Source: Oncomelania hupensis (Eukaryota; Mollusca; Gastropoda; Littorinimorpha; Pomatiopsidae). Taken from it: DNA of 64,000 nucleotides. The stretch lies in NCBI GenBank assembly GCA_036898135.1, contig CM072511.1, positions 49,623,081 to 49,687,080 on the forward strand, read 5' to 3'. The position numbers were made by a program, and so were the translations under genes. Each line of letters begins with the position of its first letter. The stretch's first letter is position 1. This document shows positions 18,185-29,930 of this stretch, piece after piece. The notes below the pieces were generated by a model, which was not told the origin of the DNA, ran no database searches, and saw only the letters and a list, made by a program, of their open reading frames with translations.

Positions 18185-18480
18185 TTTCTTTAATCACTCG
18201 GGCCTAGTACTTTTCAAGCTCGAGAGCTGTTCAAGGCGCATGCCCATACAGAATCCAACTCAATCCTCCCGAGGCGCTCGCTTGCAGCATTTAGGCGAAT
18301 AGTCTGACGCCCAGACGATTGGGCACAAAAAAAAACTGGCGACCGGGGATGGGGGAGAAGGGAACTAGTGCAAGCTGGGTGTATTTGTGTAGCTGGCAGT
18401 TTCCCGTCTAGGATATGAGCGTCAGGATCTTTAAAGTCCGTGCGATGAAATGTGTTCGTGCACAACAAGACCTCGGCTTA
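18185..18480 (+). repeat. Dispersed repeat with TTTTCAAGCTCGAGAGCTG core
   Basis: This stretch shares an ordered set of words (TTTTCNAGCTCNAGAGCTG, then TCAAGGCGC, then ACAGAATCCAACTCAA) with 25030-25100 (+) and, inverted, with about 29075-29140. It ends near AAGACCTCGGCTTATACTCT. Boundaries and class are not established. Confidence 0.6.
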
Positions 18481-18538
18481 TACTCTCTTCCCAAGGAGTA
18501 CCGGTGAAATTATTTATTCTTCTGAATTTAATTTTCAG

Positions 18539-19206
18539 TGGTAATCAGTTCTCAAACCCTCGCCAACCACTAGGGCCACAATGGCGAACGCGACGAATGC
18601 ATCAGCTGGAGTGGAAGAGCAGCGGTTCCTGCAGCCACTGTGGGACCTGAGAATCGGCTATGAAGACTACTTGGCATCTCCGCTCTTTCCTGTGGCGCTG
18701 TCCGTCGTTGTCTACTTCTGTCAGTGCCTGCCCTTCATGCTGATGGATCTCTACTGCAGCAACAAGAAGTGGTACCTCAAGTACAAGATTCAGCCAGACA
18801 AACCCGTCACCATGCCCCAGATCTACGACACGCTGTCCTTGACCTTCTGGAACCACGTGCTCTTCATCATGCCGGCCGCCATGGCCCAGTGGGTGTGGAC
18901 ACCTCCCACGCCCCTCCCTGAGCTAGCACCGACCTTGTGGGAGTTCTGCTGGCAGCAGCTGGCGGCGCTGATTATCTTCGACTTCCAGTATTACGTCTGG
19001 CACTGGACGCACCATCGTGTGCGTTTCCTATACCGCACTATCCATGCCGTGCACCACCGCTATCATGCGCCCTTCTGTTGGGTCACGCAGTACCTCCACC
19101 CATGGGAGCTCATCACCGTGGGCTTTCTGACCACCACCAACACCTGGTTCTTCAACTGCCACTGCCTGACTACCTGGAGCTATATGTTGCTCTCCATCAC
19201 CGTCAG
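18539..19206 (+). CDS. CH25H-like: Cholesterol 25-hydroxylase-like protein 1, coding exon 1 (CDS from 18581)
   Basis: This exon and the one at 19526-19772 encode a 290-residue membrane di-iron hydroxylase of the fatty acid hydroxylase superfamily. The vertebrate relative places a hydroxyl on cholesterol C-25 in the endoplasmic reticulum; the substrate here is inferred, not shown. Start ATG 18581 sits in a good context (CCACAATGGCG), and a TTTTCAG acceptor at 18538 implies an upstream non-coding exon. Two N-glycosylation sequons (N3, N6), the family segment [16 protein letters not shown] and hydrophobic spans at about 36-58, 88-105 and 122-142 are visible. Histidine boxes H141-W-T-H-H and H155-A-V-H-H are intact. 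The exon ends in phase 2 at a GT donor (19207); reading through it gives only a short artefactual tail. Confidence 0.93.
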
Positions 19207-19525
19207 GTTTGTTTGTTTTAATTCGTTATTTTTTCATACAACACATGTTCCAGGTACAAAAGCCGTTTTTACTCAGATTTTATTTCCTCCTTTTTTTAAT
19301 AATTTATGCTCATATGATATAATTTTGAATCGAGTTTATATTTTATTACCATCAGTCTTTTGTCTCCAATTTTTTTTGACTCGGTTTCCTATGAGCTCTG
19401 AATGTGCATATCGTAGCGGCATTTTTTTTGTCATACTCATGAGTCTACATCGTTGTATTTTTTAACAACCTAATTTCGTTTAAGTGTTCAAATATATTAT
19501 TCCGAGTGTTGTCATCTGATTGCAG

Positions 19526-19772
19526 CGTCGAGGCTCACATTGGTTTCGACACTCCCTTGCTTCTGAACCACATCGTCCCATTCGGGTTGTACGGAGGCTC
19601 TCCCAAGCACGACATGCACCATCAGAAACCGCTGACCAACTTCCAGCCTTTCTTCAACCATTTCGACCGCATGTTTGGCTCTTTCTGTCCACCCATGAGT
19701 GCTGGGGGTATCAAGAGCAAGCAACTGCAGGACTGGGAACGCCGCTACCAAGAGAGCAAGAAACAAGGATAG
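19526..19772 (+). CDS. CH25H-like: Cholesterol 25-hydroxylase-like protein 1, coding exon 2
   Basis: After a 319-bp intron ending in TTGCAG, the frame resumes with SVEAHIGFD and supplies the third histidine box, H237-D-M-H240-H241, completing the eight-histidine di-iron site. The segment [13 protein letters not shown] corresponds to the conserved C-terminal part of the family. The tail ends [19 protein letters not shown] with a lysine-rich end that could act as an ER-retention signal (inference). TAG is at 19770-19772. The exon is 247 bp, exactly as in the paralog at 33090-33336. Confidence 0.93.
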
Positions 19773-22440
19773 AGTAAAACATCGCTACCCCGCAAACCTG
19801 GCAGAGACACGCGACCAGAAACATTCGTACAGTACTGTGGCTGGGAGCAGAAACAGCTTTGGAGGTTTCATAAGGATTCAAAAGAATGAAACGCGTTACT
19901 GTGTCGAAGAAAATTGCACAGATAGCCTTTGTTTTCCTTAACGTTTGTATTATTTTATTTCGAAATATAACATAATTTTTTTAAGTTGGGAAAACATTTT
20001 CATAGTAGGATACAACAATCGAAATTCTAGTCAAGAGTTCATTTACAGTCAAAACAAAGCTTACCAAAGTTTGCAGTTATTTATTCATTGAATTTATTAA
20101 CTGAGCCGAGTTTATCGCTTTTAATTAATCTTCTGTGTGATTCCAAAAAAGTAGCACATATCACGTTTTAAACAAAAATCTCTTTTTAACTCTCCGTGCA
20201 TTGTGATGTAGTTAGTTCATTATCTACGATTCAATTAATTTTTTTAACCGCATTGGCTTTATGGGAAGATTCGTTTTGACATTATAATATTTCTTTATGA
20301 TGTTCAAGTACTCATTGATTATAGCGAGCCTGTTACGTGCGCTCCGTGACTTTGAAATTATAACGCTTTATGGGATCCGAATGAAGTAATATCGATAAAT
20401 CAAAAGGTTAATTAACACTGATAATATTTTTCTGTAACGAAGTAAATAGAGGACATTATTGTTTCAACAACACCCAGTAGACAGGAATATTGGCAGCTAG
20501 TTTTTTTCTTCAAATACTATATTCGAGTTTTAACTGTTCTTCATTTGCATGGTTGATGACCTTGTTTTTGAAATTCCACCCATCGTTTAAATATTTTACG
20601 ATGCCGCATTCGAACAAGCCATTTTTCTCAATCAGCTGTTAGATCAATACCCGATCGATGTCTTGAAGTTATTTAACAATAACATTCATACACCAAACCT
20701 AATAATCTATTACCTGGGGGAAAAAATTACACAGAGGGGTTGTGTTGCGAGAAGTGACCTACCATGACCAGTGGTTTGTTCACGAAGTGTCCTCGTGAAA
20801 ACTAACATAAAAAGATCTATACTTTGAATTCGTTAACTTCGTGACCTTTGCCGTTACCTTGTCAGATAAGCTTATTGGCACACTACAACCCCAACAAGTC
20901 AGAAGCTGTAACGCTACATAGATATAGATAGTACTTGTACTGTGATAATATATGTGATAAGCAGAACGGTAATCGACGCATCTAATTTGTGTCATATAGT
21001 TGTAATGTAAAGAAAGTGGACCACAGATTCGATATAATGATGATGTTGATGAAAAATGCAAAAGCAGACAGACGGACTCGACCAATGCTTCGTTTCCCCT
21101 CTTTTCCCTACCTCTTCCTCTTCTCTCTCCCCCCCCCCCCCCCCCGTCTCCCCCGACAACTTCAAAGTATTTTCAGATAAGTCTGGAAATACAAAAAGGG
21201 TGTCGGGGTGGGAATATGAAAGATATGATGGCAGTAGAAAATGTAGCTAAATGGCTTGGCACCTACAGACCATTAAAAACAATAGACTCTGCACCTGAAC
21301 CCCAAATTAGAAGTTGTAGGTCTAGTCACAATAAATAGTCATGCATAATATTATTATTCCAAAGGCTGTGTCTGTAAGAGGATTTTTGTTCAAAGAGAAA
21401 ACACTAGTCTTTGTACTGCTAAATTGAGACTTTTATAGTGTAATGGGGACTATAGCCAATGTGGAAAAACAAACATGTTGTCTGACAATGACATGAAATT
21501 CGCACCGCGATGGCGACTACCACCATCACAAATTTCTTCAAAAATAACAGCATCAACATTTTTACCATCCCCAGTAGCGATAACCACAAAAGCAACAACA
21601 GAATCATCAACATCATCGTCATCAGCATCAACAACAGCAGCAACAATTAGAACAACAACAGCAGCAACAAGAACAGCAACAGTAGCAACAACAATATCAA
21701 CAGCAGCAACATCGACCGTCGTGCCTCAAAAGTTTCATTTAAAAAAATCAATTAGGATGATCACCAAAGGCATTTTCCAGCGATATGCCTCCAAGCAAAA
21801 TAAAATCACTAATAAATACAAAATTCATTAACAGGGTGAAATTTATCAAGATGACAACCAAAGAAATTATAACAGTGATGTGCCATCCGGCAAGTGAAAA
21901 AAAAGAGAGATGAATGTATTGAAAATAGACTTCTGAATTATATGGATAGATCTTCATCATCAGAGCACGTACAGTACTAGTCATTGTTGGACTGAAGGCT
22001 TCAACAACTTGCGCTCTACAAACTGCATTACTCATTGGGCGTAACTGCAACGGAGATGGAGTACAGAAATTCGCGTAAGTGTTTTTATTTATTTATTTAT
22101 TTACTTGTTTGTTTGCTTGTTTTGAGTAATTACCTTTCCGCCCCCTAGCTCGGAGTCTTGTACACACTGCTGATATGTGGATGTTATTACTTCCTCATCT
22201 ATCGGTACCAATGACATATAGTTGCAGTATATGCATGCCTTTTTTGTTGTTGTTTTTTTTTACCTGCAGTTAAACGTTACTTTGTTCCGCTCTACCCCAT
22301 CCTATTTGTCCCTGAATCAGTATTTGCATCTTTGACGAGATTTTAAAAAAAAAGGAAGTATCTCAATTACTGCACTTGTAAAACATAAGCTCTTGACCTG
22401 GAAAAACTCTATATGAAGACGTTAAATAATAGTGACGACA
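19773..22440. other. 3' flank of gene 1 and gene-free stretch
   Basis: The first part is the presumed 3' UTR of gene 1; I did not find a clear AATAAA close to the stop. Beyond it lie a C run at 21129-21145, a CAA/CAG-rich patch at 21590-21710 and AT-rich sequence. No further gene is supported. Confidence 0.6.
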
Positions 22441-22443
22441 GTC

Positions 22444-22690
22444 CCACCGCCGTAGCTCAAGTGATAAAGCGTTCGCCTGACATCCCGATGACACAGATTC
22501 GAATCCCGATGTGGGCGAAATACAAATTGTCCATTTTTCACTGTTCCATTTTAGCAGTATGACTGCTCTTGTGGTTCAGTGTTGATTTAGGTCCCTATCC
22601 CTTGTTCCCTGGGATGGTTATCCTAGTCTGCCACATCGCCAATGGTGGGTGTAGACGTTAAACCTCAATGTTCAGTCATTGATTGTTACA
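22444..22690 (+). mobile_element. tRNA-derived SINE (second family)
   Basis: The head has an A-box-like TAGCTCAAGTGATAAAGC near 22453 and a B-box-like GATTCGAATCCCGA near 22496. It continues through a body that ends near GTGTAGACGTTAAACCTCA (about 22650), a terminal block seen in several invertebrate SINEs. It differs from the SINE at 149 in lacking the CTCCGG block. The 3' end is approximate. Confidence 0.72.
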
Positions 22691-23717
22691 GAAAAGAAAA
22701 TGATGAAGATTGATGAGGACGTTGTCTCCTGACGTCTACCTTTTAGTAATTAAAGTGTTTGAACTGGATATAAAACTTCGTGTTTTGTATAACACGCTAG
22801 TTTAAAGGTCTCATCTAATTAATAAAAATATTTTGTGAGAGGAAAAAACTGTATTCCTTAAGACTGAATGCTAAAGGCTCCATTCTGCCTGTTCTTTAGG
22901 CACGCACTGTATGAAGCGGAAAGCAGAATGTAAGTACATCAGTACTATACATAATTAAGTACACCTGTACTATATACCCATTTTAACTGTGACTAATAGA
23001 AAAAAAAACACCACTTCTGCGTATGGGCTGTCTAAAACTGTTTAGACGCGTGTAGGGTCATACAATTATATAACCAAACACTGTTTATTATTATCTTTGA
23101 TAACCTTGCACTTTATTTACGCCGCGTGCTGCAATCTTGAACTCTTTCCTTTCACAAATGAGTCGCATATGGACGCTAGAAATGAAAATGTAAAGGCCTG
23201 TTCGCTAGTTGTACAGCCCAATGTAAGGTAGGTTTCATTGAAAATGTACACTCTGGTCGAATTTGTTTGTTATAGTTGTTGTTCTTGTTTTTGCTGGTGT
23301 TGTTGCTGTTTTTGTTTGTGTTCGTGTTGTTGTGGATGGATCACTCACCTCGAGCATGGTAACACAGTTTGGTACTCATATTTGAAGAGGCACCCTAAAT
23401 AGAATGCAGAGACGAGCGACTAAATTGGTGAAGGAATGCGTAATATAACGTACTCTGACAGACTTAAGTACTTTGACTTAAACTCGTATACGAGGCAGTA
23501 GATTATGAGGTGATTTGATTCCGGTGTATACAATCTATAATAACCTTGATTTGAGCCGGTCAGACTTCTTTGCTTCGCCACACTGGTACAAAAACACGTA
23601 ATACAGAAAGAAAGATTGTTTTTTCAACATTGTAACACTAACTTTATGAAGTTTTCTTTTTCAAACGAGGTCACTGCTAATTTAAACGACATTCCTGTTT
23701 CCCCCCAAAAAAATAAA
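22691..23717. other. Gene-free stretch
   Basis: AT-rich sequence with GTT-rich patches near 23268-23335. Nothing is recognised. Confidence 0.55.
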
Positions 23718-23725
23718 ATAAAATA

Positions 23726-24202
23726 CAGTGTTCCTGATTACGCACAGTAGTGCGTCAATTACGCACAAAATATGAAAAATGACGCAGGAAAATTTTGCAT
23801 GCGTGCGTCCTGTGGACGCACACAATTTTTTGGGAATCGCTGAAGTCATAAATACGACCAACGAGTGGCGATCTAATTCACAGCATAATCAGAATCAGAA
23901 CCCAACTGAGACTGCCATTGCAAACGATTAAAGATTGTGTCGGGAGTTGTCGTCCTTAAAAATCGCATGCGCGCGCATTGTAAACTTCCTCCAAGCAATA
24001 CATTCACTGAACAAAAGAAATTTTCGTTAATCCATTTTTTGATTCTATCATACACGATCATGTCACTTCTGACTTGGTTGACTGGGCCCAAAACCCGTTC
24101 ATCCACCGATTTGGGGACTCTCAAAATTTGCACAAGGACTCTTAAAATTTTATACCTGGGAGTCCCAAGGACTCTCATTTTTTGTGTGTGGAGGGAACAC
24201 TG
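23726..24202. mobile_element. hAT-like TIR element (non-autonomous)
   Basis: The left end reads CAGTGTTCCTGATTACGCAC and the right end, inverted, CAGTGTTCCCTCCACACAC, matching the CAGTG-type termini of hAT elements. AATAAAAT occurs at 23717-23724 and 24204-24211, one base outside each end, fitting an 8-bp duplication but in low-complexity A/T sequence. The interior has no transposase. Length is about 477 bp. Confidence 0.68.
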
Positions 24203-24309
24203 AAATAAAATAAAAAGGAGAAAATACACCTAATATTAATTCTTTTAAAAACCAAGTTGGAAGAGATTGCAAAATTTAAATTATTATTGTATGGCTTTGG
24301 CGAATTATA

Positions 24310-24362
24310 AAAAAAAGGAAACAACAACAACTACCACAACAACAACAACAACAACAACAACA

Positions 24363-24448
<86 letters not shown>

Positions 24449-24489
24449 AACAACAACAACTACTACTACTACTACTGCTTCTTCTTCTG

Positions 24490-24541
<52 letters not shown>
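24310..24541. repeat. (CAA)n and (CTA)n compound microsatellite
   Basis: Triplet runs of CAA then CTA, interrupted by a CTTCTT patch, give long poly-Thr and poly-Ser frames that are not genes. Confidence 0.96.
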
Positions 24542-24543
<2 letters not shown>

Positions 24544-25004
24544 GATGTTAATAATCTTGATTGCAGTATTGGAGTGTGGTTATACAATAATTGTCTGTTT
24601 TGTTGAGGCCTAAAGCATTCGAGTTTTTTAAACTTTGTGTCGCAATGTTTTGGCAAAGGACAGCTCGCATTGCTTTTATTCTATATTTCATGCTTTGCTT
24701 CTTCGTGTGGTTATATGTAACATAAGAAGAACTGGAAATCTGTAAGGAATACCCTACTTGAAGTGTAAATGATCACATGTGTAGCTGTAAAATTCCTCTG
24801 CCTAAGCCTGCACCTATGCGAAAAACCTTGACACGTTATCTGCAGGCTAGACAGACGTTGTAGCTTTAATCGTATCGGGGTTGGCAAATGCAAACAAGTA
24901 TTGACAAAAACAGAAACAGACTACTAATACCGAGGCAGGGGTTATTATGGTTTACTTTACATAATTGATTGGTGACTGTGTGTTTGTTGTATTATTATTT
25001 TATT

Positions 25005-25160
25005 TATTTTATTTAATCGTTCTTATATAGCGCTTTTCCAGCTCAAGAGCTGCTCAAGGCGCTGGCCGATACAGGATCTAACTCAAGCCGCCCGAGACGC
25101 CCACCCCTAGCCTATGGGTTTATATATTAAGAGTGTATGCTGGTGCAGATCACCGCGTGT
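25005..25160 (+). repeat. Dispersed repeat, second copy of the CAGCTCAAGAGCTGCTCAAG type
   Basis: Starts after a TTATTTTATTTA-rich run and reads TATAGCGCTTTTCCAGCTC, then GGCGCTGGCCGATACAGGAT and CTCAAGCCGCCCGAG. It matches 18205-18275 and, inverted, 29075-29140. Confidence 0.6.
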
Positions 25161-25249
25161 TGAGCCCGAATTAGGAGAAATGCGCGTTTGTACAACATCC
25201 AGTATTGCCACTATTTAAAACAAAAGAACGGAACGAGCAAAAATGTCGG

Positions 25250-25315
25250 TCGGTTGGTCTGTTGGTCGGTCCGTTGGTCTGTTGGTCGGTCCGTTGGTCT
25301 GTTGATCGGTCCGTG
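25250..25315. repeat. 20-bp tandem repeat
   Basis: About three copies of a unit GTTGGTCTGTTGGTCGGTCC, the last with one change. Poly GGTC/GGTT patches of this kind recur at 25556 and 50860. Confidence 0.85.
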
Positions 25316-25584
25316 GGAAGATATATCTTAGGACCACCGAACGGATTTAGACCAAACTTCAAATAAACATGACCTAGTTTGGTGGCCTGCCTCTTGTGTC
25401 ATTATAGTTGCTCCACCGCAAAGGTCAAGGTCACTGGCACCATTTGCTGCTAAACGTTTTGCTCAATGTCTCGGGAAAAAAACCCGGCTAAAGAGGTTTC
25501 GTTGCTTTTTGCTTTACAACTACTTCCAATCTTGGGCCATCGTTCAGTAGCAGTGAGTCGGTCGGTCCGTCGCTCCAAATTTCA

Positions 25585-25735
25585 CTTTTTTGTTCAAAAC
25601 TAATTTTTTTGTTGCTTTATCCTAAGAATAACTGAACTTACATTTTTGCTGCTTTGCGGATACTTCAACTACAGCTAAGCGTGTTAGATCATTCATATGT
25701 GTACTTTCTCAAAGGTCAAGGTCATTGTGCTTCAC
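25585..25735 (+). repeat. Dispersed repeat, uninterrupted copy
   Basis: Contains TTTGCGGATACTTCAACTA and TCAAGGTCATTGTGCTT. The same sequence occurs around 14210-14990 but split there by family R copy B, so this copy shows the empty site. Confidence 0.65.
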
Positions 25736-25744
25736 AGTGAGTGG

Positions 25745-25850
25745 TAACAGAGGGAGAAAGCTCGTAGAGTAAAACGCTGGGCTGGCGTGATCCTGGTTCA
25801 AATCTCGACGGTGACGGAAGTTTTTTTCTTCACAAGGGGCGACTTTCTTT
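25745..25850 (+). mobile_element. Possible tRNA-derived SINE fragment
   Basis: GAGAAAGCTCGTAGAGTAAAACG resembles a degenerate D-arm and CCTGGTTCAAATCTCG a B-box, about 40 bases apart as in a tRNA-like SINE head. Confidence 0.5.
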
Positions 25851-25859
25851 TAATGACTC

Positions 25860-27635
25860 TTTATACGGTGTTCCCTCTCCCTGTGTAGCTGCAACGGCAC
25901 TTAAATAACCCGGCCATTCTGTCGGAAAGGCGAGTGAATATGGAAGGGGTTGGGGGTGGAATTAGGGATACACAATATATATACATAATGACAGTAAGAA
26001 CGGCACTATATTACAAGACACAGCAGCCTCTAACTGCAAACAATAACATATACACTGAATGAAAAAGCAGCAACAATGTTCAAACATTTGTGACACCTCT
26101 TTTAAAAAAGAAAAATGCACTCAAAAGAACAATCGCATAAAGATGCAAGATAAAACAAAAACAACAGTCATCAGAGAAGTAAAAGAACAAGATAAAGAAT
26201 GCAAGAACAATAAAGGACACATGTATGACCACCAGACAGTATTGAAACATTTGAGTAAACCCCCCCCCCCCCCAAAAAAAAAAAAAAAAAAAAAAAGAAA
26301 CAAAAAACCAAAAACCAAAAAACTATTGCTGTACTACTTAAAAAGTGAAAATATTATTCCAATAAGACGACTTTAAAAATTTATTAGTGTGCTCTTCGAT
26401 TTGGAGTTCATTAGCTGGTTTAATTTGAAGACATTTGGAATTGGGCGATTCCTAAAATATTGTGGCAATATAGGTAAAATCTGTCCTCTTTTAGAAGGGG
26501 ATTGGTACAATTAAACAAATAATAGAATTCATCACCTATTTCATTTAAATCACACAAAGAACAAAGGCCAGCGCCTTGAACCGCTTTTTGAGCTGATAAA
26601 ACGCTATATAATTCCCTAAGGACAGATAGATAGGTCATTGTTGTCCAGCTGATAAATTGTATAATTACTGAGACCAACCGTTGCCTTTTCGAAGTACCCA
26701 TGTTACGAGTAAGCGCCGTGTTAGGCTTTGGTTACCAAATATAGGCTATTAAAGTGACAGGATTTAACTCATACAATGATCGCATAGCAATTTTTTTAAC
26801 ATGAAGAAAGGCCCAAGTATGTCCGTTTTATGGGGCCTGTGTTTCTCCTGTTGAACGTGCTTTACAGGCAAAGTGATCAACAGCACAACAGAATCTACGT
26901 AAAATTTATAAAGTAGCGATATGTTGCGATCTCTACCCCACCCACTGTCTCCCAATTTCTTTGATGTGCTTATTTGTTTCGTTTTGTGTGCGTGGTTGGG
27001 GATGGAGGGTGGGAGGAGGTGTTGGGAGGGGAGGAGGAGAGTTGGTGTGGGTGTTCACGTGTAAATTTACATAGTGTTTAAGTGTTCACGTGTGTGTGTG
27101 TGTGTTCGTGGGTGGGTGTGTTTGTGTGTGTGTGGTCAGAAAGATAGGGCGTTAGACATCAGACAGAACCCCAGCACAACAAAACTTTGTTTCCGTACAC
27201 GGTCAGGTTGTAAATATTTTGCGCAAATATATACTGACCATGCACAAATTTACATCCTCGGGGTTAAACATTAATTTTATTCTTTGTTCCCAGATTTTAA
27301 CAGAATTCACAGTTTTAAACAATCTATCCTTCTACAGTTTGGGTACTCTGTAGACTTTCAACACATTACAATAGGATTGATACTATAAAAACGTTTAAAA
27401 ATAGAATCAATTCAGTCGGTCAGTAAAAATTGGATGCGATATTCTTAATCGGTAAAGACTGTTGTTGCACTTTCCACTGTTCATAATGTAAGCGGTTTCT
27501 GACATGACAACAATAATCATGCAATATCACCACTGAATAAGATATAGATTATGAGTTCGGGTACATTGCGAACTCTGCATGGTCCTGTCTTTGGTTCTCT
27601 AAAGTTCTTCGACCTTAGCAAACGTAATCATTAGG
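25860..27635. other. Gene-free stretch
   Basis: No gene is supported. A C11-A17 homopolymer pair lies at about 26260-26296. A G-rich run of repeated GGG tracts at 26996-27045 could form a quadruplex on the + strand. A GT-rich patch lies at 27090-27135. Confidence 0.6.
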
Positions 27636-27703
27636 AGTGACCTTAATTAGTTATCTGCGCTCTGAACTGACGATGTCATTAGGAAAAAGCGCTATATATA
27701 TAC

Positions 27704-27781
<78 letters not shown>
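27636..27781 (+). mobile_element. L2/CR1-like LINE or SINE 3' end with (ATT)n tail
   Basis: GATGTCATTAGGAAAAAGCGC followed by TATATATACC and ATT repeats closely parallels the 3' end of the LINE at 7480-9180. Only the tail portion is present. Confidence 0.65.
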
Positions 27782-27782
<1 letters not shown>

Positions 27783-28060
27783 TCACTGCTGTTGGCAGTT
27801 CAGTGTGAAGTCCACAAGTTGCTTTACGGACTTAATTTAGTTATCACTGATGCTGTTACTAGCTGAGGTTGGTCTCCGCGCTGCGTATTTCATTTTGTGA
27901 AAGCTTTTGCAAGCCAGAGTAAGTAGACACTGTACTTATTGTCTAGCCATTGCTGCCGATGTGCTAACCTTGTGAGAAGTCTACATGTTTTTGTTGTTTT
28001 TCCCAATTAGTTTTCGCCTCTCTCTCTCGCTGTCTCTGTCTCTCTCTCGCTGTCTGGCTG

Positions 28061-28104
<44 letters not shown>

Positions 28105-28323
28105 CCAACAGATTTAAACGCCATGCTTTGTTGAGGCAAAATCGAAGATAAATTTTGAAGACATTTGCTTGATTTAATCCGATTAACGGTTTAACTATTA
28201 GATATAGTCACTGATTATTTTAAGGCTGACAAGTTCATGAATAGGCGTACTGGTTACTTGATTTAACGTACATACGGGGCGAAATGAAATCAACTTTCAA
28301 TCATGAACTTTCGAAACAACTCC
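27782..28323. other. Gene-free stretch with (CT)n microsatellite
   Basis: A CT-rich run spans about 28018-28101. Nothing else is recognised. Confidence 0.65.
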
Positions 28324-28329
28324 ATCATT

Positions 28330-29036
28330 TTTATCCTATCCTTTCCCGTAACTCGAAGGTCGTTGGGGCACCACAGATGATCGTTTACCCAGCGTACTCC
28401 ATCTTTCTCTGTCCTCAGCAACCCTCATGGCTTCGCTCAGTGTCAAGCCAGCGCATTCTCGAATGTTCCCTCCCACCTCTTTTTTCTGACTCCCTCTTCT
28501 TCCTCCATGCACCGTGCCTTGCAGGATGGTCTTTGCAAGGCCTGATGCTCTGTTGACGTGGCCATATCCTCGGAGTTTCCGTTTCTTCACCACTGTGAGC
28601 ATGTCATTGAGTTGTCCAATGGCTTGTGTGGTGGTCTGTGGGACTTCGTCGTTGGTGATGTGCTGGGTATAGAAAATGCCCAGAAGTCTTCTGTAGCACC
28701 TCATCTCCATGCTTTGTATTCTTCGGTGTAGATCTCATGTGAGGGTCCATGTTTCGCAAGCGTATAGGAAGATGGAGATGACAAGGGAGTGCAACAGCCT
28801 TACCTTAGAATGTGGACTGATTGTCCGGTCTTTCCAAATGGGCTTCAACCGTGTCAGGGCCGCAGTTCTTGGTGCGATCCTGGAGAAGACTTCCTGTCGG
28901 TACCCGCTTGTCTGATACAATGGCTCCTAAATATTGAAGCTATGCACTGTGTTGAGGGATTGGCCTTGGATTTCGATGTCAATGTTAACGCCATTGGTGT
29001 TGTTGAAATTAGTGCAGAGAGTACCAAAATGATCAT
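28330..29036 (-). mobile_element. RTE-like LINE copy 3, 5'-truncated with a short 5' inversion
   Basis: The minus strand from about 29004 down to 28330 matches the last 0.7 kb of the RTE-like LINE and ends in GGATA repeats. Bases 29005-29032 match the same LINE in the opposite (+) orientation, a stretch encoding EISAQKTKM-like sequence that lies immediately upstream of the truncated body in the intact element. ATCATT at 28324-28329 and 29032-29037 may be a short target-site duplication. Confidence 0.82.
28336..28920 (-). pseudogene. C-terminal reverse transcriptase remnant of LINE copy 3
   Basis: Two frames, 28920-28735 (RLKPIWKDRTIS, LVISIFLYACETWTLT) and 28710-28336 (MEMRCYRRLL, KKRKLRGYGHVNRASGLAKT, ending SSYGKG), correspond to the post-catalytic C-terminal part of the LINE protein. 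The conserved RPKKRWEDNIREW stretch is altered here to SQKKEVGGNIREC, and the frame is broken between the two pieces. It is a dead fragment. Confidence 0.85.
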
Positions 29037-29064
29037 TAGTATAGAAGGCCAAAAGATTAGTGTG

Positions 29065-29150
29065 TAGAACCGAGCGGCTTGAGTTAGATCCTCTATCGGT
29101 CTGCGGCTTGAGCAGCTCTTGAGTTGGAAAAGCACTACATAAAAATTCAA
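29065..29150 (-). repeat. Dispersed repeat, third (inverted) copy
   Basis: Read on the minus strand it gives AAGAGCTGCTCAAG and GAGGATCTAACTCAAGCCG, matching 25030-25100 and 18205-18275. A TAAATA run follows. Confidence 0.55.
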
Positions 29151-29159
29151 TAAATAAAT

Positions 29160-29734
29160 AAATAAATTACATTACATTACATTATTATTGCTTTAGGTCC
29201 AGCGGACTCTTCCGAGCCAAATCAGGACCGGACAACCCCCGATCCGCATAAAAGATCTGCTGAAACAACCCTAGTGGTAAAACCGAAAGCTCTCCAGCAG
29301 CTAGTCACTTTACAATAAAGACATCCCACGCAGGGGACGGCTGAGGCTTCACCCCAACTTATCGAACCCCCGTTTACAAAAACAAAATAGAATACAAACA
29401 TCATTATAAATTATCAACAAAACACATACATATAAAATGCCTACATTGCTAAGTAATAACATCATAGGAAGCCCTAGTGACCACCTGGCAGAAAGCGTCC
29501 AATATTCCCAAGCTGATCCAACAGACCTCATACACAAACAAGGAGTCTTGTCCCGGAAGAGTTTTCAAGAAAAAAGGTAGGAGACTGGTCTAGCGAAGAA
29601 GACGATAGTATAGCAGATTGATAGAACAGAGAAAGAGCAAATGAGAAAGACAGCGACAGTGGGAATTTAAAGCACTAAATTTCCAGAAAGTGGGGATACT
29701 ATTTATACTGAAACCCCCGGCACCCCAACGGGGG
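29160..29734 (-). mobile_element. Family R retroposon copy C
   Basis: On the minus strand it starts CCCCCGTTGGGGTGCCGGGG at 29734, carries the TATAAATAG head, and ends GGACCTAAAGCAATAATAATG followed by ATGTA-type repeats. It abuts an (AAAT)n run on its 5' side, so it probably landed in the tail of an older element. It preserves the uninterrupted AATCAGGACCGG site that is split by the Harbinger element in copy A. Confidence 0.8.
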
Positions 29735-29930
<196 letters not shown>

